Assembly: GCF_036663835.1 (NCBI RefSeq)
Contig: NZ_JAXOJT010000002.1
Coordinates: 1 to 64,000, forward strand
Length of the DNA stretch: 64,000 nucleotides
From: Sphingomonas sp. LT1P40
GTDB lineage: Bacteria > Pseudomonadota > Alphaproteobacteria > Sphingomonadales > Sphingomonadaceae
Direction of reading: 5' to 3'
Shown here: positions 1 to 7,560 of the stretch, in pieces
Position numbering within the stretch: the stretch's first letter is position 1
How the letters are laid out: each line of letters begins with the position of its first letter
The notes under the pieces: generated by a model
Database searches by the model: none
Seen by the model: only the letters and a program-made list of their open reading frames with translations
Told to the model about the DNA's origin: nothing
Position numbers and translations under genes: made by a program

Positions 1-3000
1 GTCGTTATGCGTGGTGATGTCGTAGCTGTCGCCCGGGCTGGCCAGTAGCCCGATCGTGTCGATGTTGCGCAGCGTCGTCGAGCCGAGCACCAGCGCGTTC
101 GCCCCGGCATAATCGCCACGCAGCCCGACCTGATCGTTGATCCCGGTCCCGCCGTCGATGCTGTCGCTGGCATCCAGCGCAGCCCCCATCAGGAACGCGT
201 CGTTGGCGGCACCGCCATTGACGCTGTCCGTTCCGCCTTGCGACAAGTCGAAATAGCTGGCTGCGCCGGACGGACCGGTCAGCGTGTCGTTGCCGAACGA
301 TCCCCACAGCTGATCGCCCGGACCATCGACACCGACGATTTCAAGTTCGACCCAGACTTCGATGCCGCCCGAAAGTGTGTAGGTGAACCCGTCATTGCCA
401 TATGCGTTGAACGCGCCGGTCAGCAGCGCGCGCGCTTCGGACACGAGCGCATTGAATCGGCCATTGGGGTTATAGGTCAGCGTGCCGTCTTCATTGAGCG
501 TGACCCGCGCACCCGACGCCAGCGTTACGGTCTGACCAATCACGATCGCCATGCCGTCGATCGCGTCGATCGTTTCAGCAACGCCGCCGTCCGGATCGAC
601 GTCGTTGGCACGCACGTCGATCACGACGGTCGCGTCCGCCAGCGTGCTGGCATAATCATCCCCGGGCATCAGCGGCGTGTCGACGGTTTCGATATGGACC
701 GTCACCAAATTGACCGCGCTGGTCCCGCCATCGCCGTCGGTGAGCACGAAGCTGATGTCGCGGTTCTCGGCAGTGTCGAAGGAATTGTTGAAATAGATCA
801 GCGAGCGCACGACCTGTTGCACCGCGCCAGCTGTGGCGAGCGCAGTGAAGGTCACCACCAACGGCTGTCCATCGTCGCCGCCGGTATAGGTGCCGACCAG
901 CAGCCCGTTGTAAAGGATCGTGCCGCCAATCGCGGTGATGCCGATCTGCGCACCGATGAACACGCCTTCGTCCGCCGAAGCACCATCGACGAACGTCACC
1001 ACCAGTTGCCCGTCCGCGAAATCGGCGGAATCCGCGTCGGTGACGATCGCGGCCTCGGCGATGGCGCGATAGCTTGCCTCGTCCGCCTCGATCACGGCAG
1101 CAAGCTGAAGATCGAGCACCGGATCGAAGTTCGATGTCGTGAAGCCGAAATTCAGCTGGATGCTGCCATTGGTCGAGTTCGACTGCGCGCCATAGCTGGA
1201 GTTGTTCCACAGGATTTGCGCGTTGCCAGTGCCATTGGCGATGACCAGGTCAAGATCACCGTCACCGTCGAGATCGCCGAAACTGGTCGTGCCGTTGAAC
1301 GGGACCAGACCGGCAAACGGATTGGCGGACCCGTGTCGCTCGACCAAACCGCCCCCGACATTCTCGTAATAGCGCGCACTGCCACCTGCCGAAATCGCAT
1401 CGAGATCGCCGTCGCCGTCATAGTCGATCAGGAATGGCTGGCCGTACGGGTCTGATCCCGGAAACCCGGTCTGCCCCGTATACGCGCCGATCTGCGTCGA
1501 AATATGGCCTCCGCCGCCGACGTTCAGACGCAGCGTGATCCAGCCAATAGCGGCGAGAACCTCGACGGTCCCGTCCGCGCTGATGTCGCCGGCAGCCAGA
1601 TAGGTATCTCTGCCATAAAGTGTCAGATCGCTGCTAAAAACTTCGGCGAAATCGGCGACGTAGTGGAACGTCCCATCCCCAAGATTGTAAGAAACGGCAA
1701 TGCCGCGGCTGGCGGGACTTGGGCCATGACTCGCCCAGAAAAAGTCGAGATCGCCATCGCCGTCCATATCGGCAAGCGCGCCGGTTATCCCGGTCGAAGT
1801 GCCGGTGCGCGCATCACCCAATAACGCGAAGCCACCATTCTGGTCGTTGAGGTAAACGCGCGTCGCGGAATCGACGATGTCGGCGTCCCGAACATACCAA
1901 AGCCCGTCCTCGAACTGGGCATATTCGATACTGGTGAAAGTCTCGGTCAACAGGTCGAATTCGTAATCGTCATATCGGACGAGGTACCATTCGCCCGTTT
2001 TCACCGTGACGCCCGTCAGGATCAGGTCGGCATAGCCATCGCCGTTCAAATCGCCCAGCACCGGACGGAACACCGCGGAGGTGACCAGCGCACCGATGTC
2101 ATAGGTCGGATAATCCGCCCCGACGACCTGCTCCCATTGCCCGGCATTCGCCGCCGCGACGCCCGCGCCATCGACCAGTGCGATGTTCAGGCTGTGGTCG
2201 CTGACCGCGCCGCCCTGCCCCAATTGATAGGCCAGCCGCCCGGTCACTGCCGTCACCGCATCCGCACTCGCCGCTTCGTTGAACGCGACGGTAAAGTTGG
2301 TGCCATTGCCCCCGCTGACGGTCCCGATCTCGACCCCGCCAAAGAACAGGGTCGAACCGCTGACGCCAACCTCGCCCGCGCCATTGCCTTCGTGCAGGAT
2401 CGAGATGCGGTCATAGGCGGCCACGCCGGTCACGCTCAGCGTGCCGCCCGGCGTCCAGTTCGCCGCGTCGGTGAAATAAATCGCGCCGTTCAGCAATTGC
2501 GGTGCCGCCCGCGCCGTCGCCGCATCGTCCAGATCGAAATCGGCCGCGATCCCGCCGACCCGCGCCGGGGCGGCATCGCCCGGCCCGTCGACGCCGGTGA
2601 CCGTCACGCTGACCGTCGCAGTGCTCCCGTCGATCGAATAGGTGAAGCTGTCGGTCGCGGTGGAGGCCAGCCCGGTCGCGGCCCCCGTGCCAGGCGACAC
2701 CAGCCGGTCGAACGCGTTGCCGGGGTTATAGATGAACTGCCCGTCCGCGCGCGCCTCCAGCGTCGCGCCAGATGGCAACGTGACTGTCGTAACCGGACCC
2801 GAAATCGAAACACCGTTGATCGCCGACACCGCAACCGAACGATTTTCGGGATTGAGATCGTTGGCCAGCCCCTGAATCGTGGCCGTCCCGGTCGCCAGCG
2901 TCGTCGCCAGATCGTCCACCGCGATGATCGTGTCGGTCACCGAATTGATCGTCAGCGAAACCGTGACCGGCTCGCTCAGCGTCGTGCCGTCGTTCACGCG

Positions 3001-4641
3001 ATAGGTGAAGCTGTCGATGCCATGATAGTTGGCGGTCGGCGTATAAGTGAAACTGCCATCGGCGTTCAGCGTGAGCGACCCGTGCGCCGGCCCGCTCGCC
3101 AGCACCGCCGTCAGCGTGCCGGGGATCGTGTCGTTGAGCAGCACGCCAGTAGCCGCGTTGGTGACCAGCGGCTGATCCTCGTCGATCGCATAGGCATCCG
3201 GCGCAACGGTTTCGGGAAAGGTGAACGCCAGGTCGATGCTGCCGTCGGTCGAATTCGACTGCGCGCCATAGCTGGAGTTGTTCCACAGGATCTGCGTCGC
3301 GCCATCGGGGCCGACGATCACCAGGTCCAGGTCGCCGTCCGCATCCAGATCGCCGAAGCTGTTCCAGTTGTTGAACGACAGCAGGTTGGTGAACGGATTG
3401 TCCGCGCCATGTTGCAGGACGAACTGCCCGTCGCCGACATTCTCGAAATAATGTGCGTTGATCCCCAGCGAGAGGGCATCGAGGTCGCCATCGCCGTCAT
3501 AGTCGAACAGAAACGGTTTTCCGAAAAAGTCCTCGCCGGAATAGGCTCCTGGCAGCATCCACACCAAGCCATAACCGCCAACATCGAGCCGGAAGGTACC
3601 ATATGCGATGCCAACATTGATCTCGGCCGTTCCGTTTCCGTCGACGTCTCCGGCGGCAACATAAGTGTTCACGTCAAAACCGCCGTCGCTCAGCAAGGAG
3701 CTCTCTGTGCCGGCGACCTGAGTGACATAATGAAATGTCCCGTCCCCCAGATTGTACGAGACAAACACAGATCGAACCATCCGGCTCGGCCCGAGCGACG
3801 ACCAGAACAAGTCCAGGTCGCCATCGCCATCGACATCGGCAAGCGCGCCGTTGATACCGGTCGAAGTGCCGGTGCCCGCATCACCCAGCTCAGTGAAGCC
3901 GCCATTCTGATCGTTGATATAAACTGCCGTCGCAGATTGGACGTCGTCGGCATCGCGGATCCACAGGGTTCCGTCCTCCCGGACCTCATATTGCGGGCTC
4001 GTGATATTTTCCTGCCACTCGTTGAAGGCCGGGTCACTTTCATCGACCAGACGCCATTCCCCAGCGGGAACCGTGACCCCGGTAAGGATCAAATCGGCAT
4101 AGCCATCGCCATTCAGGTCGCCCAGCACCGGACGGAACAGTGAAGAGGTCACCAGCGCGCCGATGTCATAGTTCGGGTAATCCGCCCCCGCGACCTGCTC
4201 CCACTGCCCCGCATTCGCCACCGCGACGCCCGCGCCATCGACCAGCGCGATGTTCAGGCTGTGGTCCGTAACGATCCCGCCCTGCCCCAGCTGATAGGCC
4301 AGCCGTTCGGTCACCGCCGTCACCGCGTCCGCGCCAGCCGCGCCGTTGAACGTCACCGTGAAGTTCGTGCCTTCGCCGCCGCTGACCGTCCCGATCTCGA
4401 CGCCACCAAAGAACAGGGTCGATCCGCTGACGCCAACTTCGCCTGCGGCATTGCCCTCGTGCAGGATCGAGATGCGGTCATAGCTTGCGACGCCGCTCAC
4501 CGTCAGCGTGCCGCCCGCCACCCAAGTCGCAGGATTGACGAAATAGATGTTGCCGTTGAGCAGCCGGGGTGCCGAACGAGCCGCGCCTCCGTCCGAAAAC
4601 GTGACGTCGGCGGCGATACCGCCAATTCTGGTCCCAACCAT
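1..4641 (-). CDS. Very large FG-GAP/VCBS, cadherin-like, RTX-type secreted protein (3' end beyond window)
   Basis: An unbroken reading frame of 1,547 codons runs from an ATG at 4641 off the left edge. An in-frame TAG directly precedes the ATG, so the start cannot lie further upstream. There is no N-terminal signal peptide. Two similar modules of about 690 residues follow each other. Each has a beta-rich leader (from residue 5 and about 694), a block of FG-GAP/VCBS repeats with calcium-loop motifs such as DGDGDLD (about 172-444 and 861-1137), and a cadherin-like/VCBS segment (about 480-690 in the first copy). Near residue 1447 an RTX-like GNDTLTG motif appears. Lack of a signal peptide plus RTX-like repeats suggests type I secretion of a calcium-binding surface or extracellular protein; this is inferred, and the secretion signal itself is outside the window. 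Its enzymatic or adhesive role is unknown. Confidence 0.85.
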   Translation of the reverse strand, partial: MVGTRIGGIAADVTFSDGGAARSAPRLLNGNIYFVNPATWVAGGTLTVSGVASYDRISILHEGNAAGEVGVSGSTLFFGGVEIGTVSGGEGTNFTVTFNGAAGADAVTAVTERLAYQLGQGGIVTDHSLNIALVDGAGVAVANAGQWEQVAGADYPNYDIGALVTSSLFRPVLGDLNGDGYADLILTGVTVPAGEWRLVDESDPAFNEWQENITSPQYEVREDGTLWIRDADDVQSATAVYINDQNGGFTELGDAGTGTSTGINGALADVDGDGDLDLFWSSLGPSRMVRSVFVSYNLGDGTFHYVTQVAGTESSLLSDGGFDVNTYVAAGDVDGNGTAEINVGIAYGTFRLDVGGYGLVWMLPGAYSGEDFFGKPFLFDYDGDGDLDALSLGINAHYFENVGDGQFVLQHGADNPFTNLLSFNNWNSFGDLDADGDLDLVIVGPDGATQILWNNSSYGAQSNSTDGSIDLAFTFPETVAPDAYAIDEDQPLVTNAATGVLLNDTIPGTLTAVLASGPAHGSLTLNADGSFTYTPTANYHGIDSFTYRVNDGTTLSEPVTVSLTINSVTDTIIAVDDLATTLATGTATIQGLANDLNPENRSVAVSAINGVSISGPVTTVTLPSGATLEARADGQFIYNPGNAFDRLVSPGTGAATGLASTATDSFTYSIDGSTATVSVTVTGVDGPGDAAPARVGGIAADFDLDDAATARAAPQLLNGAIYFTDAANWTPGGTLSVTGVAAYDRISILHEGNGAGEVGVSGSTLFFGGVEIGTVSGGNGTNFTVAFNEAASADAVTAVTGRLAYQLGQGGAVSDHSLNIALVDGAGVAAANAGQWEQVVGADYPTYDIGALVTSAVFRPVLGDLNGDGYADLILTGVTVKTGEWYLVRYDDYEFDLLTETFTSIEYAQFEDGLWYVRDADIVDSATRVYLNDQNGGFALLGDARTGTSTGITGALADMDGDGDLDFFWASHGPSPASRGIAVSYNLGDGTFHYVADFAEVFSSDLTLYGRDTYLAAGDISADGTVEVLAAIGWITLRLNVGGGGHISTQIGAYTGQTGFPGSDPYGQPFLIDYDGDGDLDAISAGGSARYYENVGGGLVERHGSANPFAGLVPFNGTTSFGDLDGDGDLDLVIANGTGNAQILWNNSSYGAQSNSTNGSIQLNFGFTTSNFDPVLDLQLAAVIEADEASYRAIAEAAIVTDADSADFADGQLVVTFVDGASADEGVFIGAQIGITAIGGTILYNGLLVGTYTGGDDGQPLVVTFTALATAGAVQQVVRSLIYFNNSFDTAENRDISFVLTDGDGGTSAVNLVTVHIETVDTPLMPGDDYASTLADATVVIDVRANDVDPDGGVAETIDAIDGMAIVIGQTVTLASGARVTLNEDGTLTYNPNGRFNALVSEARALLTGAFNAYGNDGFTYTLSGGIEVWVELEIVGVDGPGDQLWGSFGNDTLTGPSGAASYFDLSQGGTDSVNGGAANDAFLMGAALDASDSIDGGTGINDQVGLRGDYAGANALVLGSTTLRNIDTIGLLASPGDSYDITTHND

Positions 4642-4851
4642 CTATGTTCCCCGCGGGCCGCGTCATGCGCCGGTCTGACGCCGCTGGACCGCGCGTAAAG
4701 GGCCGCACGCTCCGTTGCCTGCGCGCGGTCTAGGAACATCAAATTTCGTAATCAATGAAACAAGTTGGTAAGAATTTGGCCATTTCGCAGAAATCGGCAC
4801 AAATCCGCCATTCCTGGAAAATTTCGCGTTAAATAAATTAGTTGCGACCCC
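4642..4851. promoter_or_regulatory. AT-rich divergent intergenic region
   Basis: This 210-bp gap separates the minus-strand giant repeat protein from the plus-strand winged-helix gene. The part from about 4737 to 4845 is clearly richer in A and T than the flanking genes, as expected for divergent promoters. I do not see a clear pair of -35/-10 boxes for the minus-strand gene. A TTGACA lies just to the right at 4855-4860, inside the longest possible reading frame of the plus-strand gene. Confidence 0.4.
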
Positions 4852-5796
4852 GTGTTGACATTGGCAAACCCCCTTACTCAAAATGGGGCACGCGCAGTGG
4901 GATTGACCGAGAATCTGCCTTCGCCATCGGGCAGCCCGCGCTTTCGGACTGCCGACGATCTGTTGCATCACCGCCATTTCCCGGCGGCGATCGACAGCCT
5001 GATCGACGGTCTTGCCAGCCTGTATGGCAATGATTTGCGGCTGGTGCGCACGCTGTTCGAGTTTCAGCGCGCCGTCACCTTTATGATCGCCGTGGGCATC
5101 GACGCCATGCAGCGCGAAGGTGACGCCGAACTCAGCGTGGCCACCCTGGCCGATGCCGCTGCGCTGATGGGGATCGGTCCGGTGCGCGTCGTGCGGCGCT
5201 TCGTCGATGAATGGCGCGAGGACGGGCTGATACTGGCCGACCCCATGCCCGATGACCGCCGCCGTCACCGCCTGCGCGCGACCGAACGGATGCTGGCGAT
5301 CGACCGCGAATGGCTCGCGGCATTCCACGCCCCATTGCTCGAACTGGCGCCAAACGAACCACGCTTTCGTGCTGCAGTGGTACGCGATCCGGACTATCAT
5401 CACGACTATCGCTATGTCAGCCAGCAAGCCCTTGCGCTCGCCAACCGGGTGATGGTCGAGAATCCGCCAGTGGACTTCTTCATGCACCACACGTCCGGCG
5501 CGCGGCTGCTGGCGGTGCTGCTGCAGGCGGCGCGCGGCAATGCCGATGGTTGGACCCCGGCCGGATTTTATTCGGCGGCGGCCACACGGACCGCAACCTC
5601 GCGCGTACAGGTTCGCGCCGTCCTGCATCTGGCGCGGGATCGGGGACTGGTCGAACTGTCGGACAGGGTCGAGGGGCGCGTGCGGGTGTCGCCGGTGCTG
5701 CAAACCGGCTTCGCCAAATGGGCGGCGCATGCGCTGCTCGCGGTCGATCTGGTCTCCGCCTTCAGCATCGCGGATGCGCACCGGCGCAGGCGCTGA
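4852..5796 (+). CDS. Protein with two winged-helix DNA-binding segments, unknown target
   Basis: This 314-residue protein has two segments that look like winged helix-turn-helix folds. The first (about residues 93-150) ends in a MarR-like wing with the stretch PDDRRRHRL. The second (about 232-290) has the recognition-helix-like TSRVQVRAVL followed by a RVRVSP wing strand. The region between is mostly helical with no recognised motif. It is probably a transcriptional regulator, and its divergent position makes the giant secreted protein a plausible target; both are inferences. The listed start is a GTG at 4852. A GTG at 4897 is a strong alternative, because GGGG lies 8 nt before it and the TTGACA at 4855-4860 could then be the -35 box of its promoter. 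Confidence 0.75.
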   Translation: MLTLANPLTQNGARAVGLTENLPSPSGSPRFRTADDLLHHRHFPAAIDSLIDGLASLYGNDLRLVRTLFEFQRAVTFMIAVGIDAMQREGDAELSVATLADAAALMGIGPVRVVRRFVDEWREDGLILADPMPDDRRRHRLRATERMLAIDREWLAAFHAPLLELAPNEPRFRAAVVRDPDYHHDYRYVSQQALALANRVMVENPPVDFFMHHTSGARLLAVLLQAARGNADGWTPAGFYSAAATRTATSRVQVRAVLHLARDRGLVELSDRVEGRVRVSPVLQTGFAKWAAHALLAVDLVSAFSIADAHRRRR

Positions 5797-5861
5797 TTAT
5801 CGCGCCTGTGCCAGAATGAGGGGCATCGGGTGACTGCAGCGCGACCGACGACAGATATTTT

Positions 5862-5890
5862 GGCGGAGAGTTCGGCCTGATGCGTCTAAT
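5862..5890 (+). promoter_or_regulatory. ECF (FecI-type) promoter of the sigma factor gene
   Basis: GGCGG (5862-5866), 16 nt, then CGTCTAAT (5883-5890). The same two boxes with the same spacing occur upstream of the TonB receptor at 7491-7519. This is what positive autoregulation of an ECF sigma factor would look like. The assignment rests on the shared motif and spacing, not on any known consensus match. Confidence 0.6.
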
Positions 5891-5920
5891 GGTGCATCGA
5901 CAGCTTTGGACGAACACAGC

Positions 5921-6430
5921 GTGACCACCGCAACGGGCAAGGATATCGTCAATCTCAGCCGGGAGTTTCGTCCCGCGCTGATGGCGTATTTTCTGCGCCG
6001 CGTGTACGATCATGCCGAGGCCGAGGATCTGACGCAGGAGGTGTTCGCGCGCATTTCCAGCCAGCCCGACATGACGATGCGATCGGGCAGCGCCTATCTG
6101 TTTCAGGTCGCCGCCAATCTGTTGCGCGATCGCGCACGGCGGCAGCGCATCCGCACCAGCTATCGCCAGACGCTGGCGGAAACCGATGGGCTCGGGGTCG
6201 AGCTGATCGATCCGTATCGCGTCACCGCCGCGCGCCACTCGATCGCGGCGATGCGCGCGGCGCTCGACGAACTCGACGCCACCACCGCCGCCATCTTCGT
6301 GCTTTATCGACTGGAATATATGAGCAAGGACATCATTGCCGACAGTTTCGGCATCACGGTTCGCACCGTGGAAAAGTACCTGACCAAAGCAATGGCGCAT
6401 CTGACGGCGCGGTTCGGGGACGAATTGTGA
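5921..6430 (+). CDS. ECF RNA polymerase sigma factor, FecI-like
   Basis: About 169 residues with the two-domain layout of ECF sigma factors: region 2 near the N-terminus (YFLRRVYDHAEAEDLTQEVF, the -10 recognition and core-binding helix) and region 4 at the C-terminus (SFGITVRTVEKYLTKAM, the -35 recognition HTH). The pairing with a FecR gene (GTGA overlap) and a downstream STN-domain TonB receptor is the classic cell-surface signalling arrangement, in which a ligand at the outer membrane releases the sigma factor. I chose the GTG at 5921, which has GGACGA upstream and about 25 nt of leader from the inferred promoter. A TTG at 5906 is in frame but would leave almost no leader. Likely autoregulated through the motif at 5862-5890. 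Confidence 0.9.
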   Translation: MTTATGKDIVNLSREFRPALMAYFLRRVYDHAEAEDLTQEVFARISSQPDMTMRSGSAYLFQVAANLLRDRARRQRIRTSYRQTLAETDGLGVELIDPYRVTAARHSIAAMRAALDELDATTAAIFVLYRLEYMSKDIIADSFGITVRTVEKYLTKAMAHLTARFGDEL

Positions 6431-7446
6431 GCAGCGCGACGATGCACTCCGATCAGCTGGAAGCGGCAGCCGATTGGTGTCTGCGCGTTGCGGAAGGGCC
6501 GCTGACGCCCGGCGAACAGGCTGCGTTCGAGCGCTGGGCCGACGAAGCGCCGGAGAATCTGGCAGCGTTCGAGCGATCGGTGGCGGCGTGGCGGCAGTTC
6601 GGCGATGCCGCGACATCGCCCGAATTCATCGATGTGCGCGAGCGGGCGCTTAGCGTCTATCGCCGTCACAACCAGCGGCGCTGGGCGCGGCGGGTGATCG
6701 GCGTGCGCACGCTGGTGGCGATCGCCGCGTCGCTGCTCGCGGTGATCGGCGTGACCTTGTGGATACAGACGCGGCCCGAAATCTACCAGACCGGCGTCGG
6801 CGAGCGGCGCGTGGTGATGCTCGACGACGGATCGCGCGCCTCGCTCGATGCCGCGACCCAGGTGGATGTGCGGATGCACGGCGACCGGCGCGAACTGCAT
6901 TTGCTGGCCGGACGCGCCAAATTCGATGTCGCCAAAGACCCGCTGAAACCGTTCAGCGTCCGGGTCGGCAACAAGATGGTCGTGGCGGTCGGCACCGCAT
7001 TCAGCGTCGAACTGCTCAATGGCAAGATGCGCGTCATTCTCTATGAGGGTCGCGTCGCCATTCTCGACCTGCCCGCATATGGCGGCAAGGCGACCCCGGT
7101 GCGCATCGAGCAAGGCGAGCGCAAGGAACGGACGCTGACACCCGGGCGTGAACTGATCGCAGACATGGCTGGTCCGGAGGCGCGCATCGCCCCCGCCGAT
7201 CTCGGCCGGTCACTGGCGTGGGAGGCGGGGCAGCTGGTGTTCGAGGACGAACCGCTTGCGCTCGCGGTCAGCCGGATCAATCGCTACTCCGCGCGTCCGG
7301 TGATCCTGAAGGGTGCGACCGGGCGGCTGCGGCTGAACGGCGTGTTCAACACCGGTGATGTCGAGGCGTTCGCGGTTGGGGTCGAGGAAACACTGCCGGT
7401 GCGCGTGACGCGCGACGACGGGGCGGTGACGATCATGCCCCAGTAA
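6427..7446 (+). CDS. FecR-type anti-sigma factor / sensor
   Basis: A 339-residue inner-membrane regulator that starts with a GTG overlapping the sigma factor stop (GTGA). The N-terminal cytoplasmic part (about 10-60, DUF4880-like, with FERWADEAPENLAAFERS) should bind the sigma factor. A single membrane helix lies at about 91-113. The periplasmic FecR domain follows (about 122-215, with VMLDDGSRASLDAAT and VGTAFSVE), then a C-terminal secretin/TonB-like DUF4974 region that should contact the STN domain of the receptor encoded next. This gene and the sigma factor form one transcription unit. A weak stem with a T-run directly after the stop may separate them from the receptor gene. Confidence 0.92.
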   Translation: MSSATMHSDQLEAAADWCLRVAEGPLTPGEQAAFERWADEAPENLAAFERSVAAWRQFGDAATSPEFIDVRERALSVYRRHNQRRWARRVIGVRTLVAIAASLLAVIGVTLWIQTRPEIYQTGVGERRVVMLDDGSRASLDAATQVDVRMHGDRRELHLLAGRAKFDVAKDPLKPFSVRVGNKMVVAVGTAFSVELLNGKMRVILYEGRVAILDLPAYGGKATPVRIEQGERKERTLTPGRELIADMAGPEARIAPADLGRSLAWEAGQLVFEDEPLALAVSRINRYSARPVILKGATGRLRLNGVFNTGDVEAFAVGVEETLPVRVTRDDGAVTIMPQ

Positions 7447-7461
7447 AGCCAACGCTTTTTT
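7445..7461 (+). terminator. Weak stem plus T-run after fecR-like gene
   Basis: A 5-bp stem AAAGC-CAAC-GCTTT overlapping the stop codon is followed directly by more T residues. It is short and would terminate only partly. Together with the separate promoter at 7491-7519, it suggests the receptor is transcribed mainly on its own. Confidence 0.35.
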
Positions 7462-7490
7462 GGTCCCGCATCTTTGTGAAATCTGGACCG

Positions 7491-7519
7491 GGCGGTGTTT
7501 TTTGAGTGGCGCGTCTAAT
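7491..7519 (+). promoter_or_regulatory. ECF (FecI-type) promoter of the STN TonB receptor
   Basis: GGCGG (7491-7495), 16 nt, CGTCTAAT (7512-7519), identical in both boxes and spacing to the element upstream of the sigma factor gene. Transcription would start about 7525, giving a leader of roughly 35 nt to the ATG at 7561. Confidence 0.6.
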
Positions 7520-7560
7520 CTCTTGCAGGCGTGGGAAACGCCGCTTCAGGGGGACATGAT

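Noticed and set aside
2137..4143. A 668-codon plus-strand frame within the giant repeat protein region
   Set aside because: It mirrors the repeat of the real minus-strand frame and has low-complexity Arg/Asp-rich sequence with no fold.
1100..4300. Long near-identical DNA repeats (about 2.07 kb apart) considered as a mobile element or duplication of a gene
   Set aside because: Both copies are in one open frame and encode matching protein modules; there are no terminal inverted repeats or transposase, so this is an internal domain duplication.
4663..5781. A 372-codon minus-strand frame antisense to the winged-helix gene
   Set aside because: It has no domain. The plus-strand frame has two winged-helix segments.
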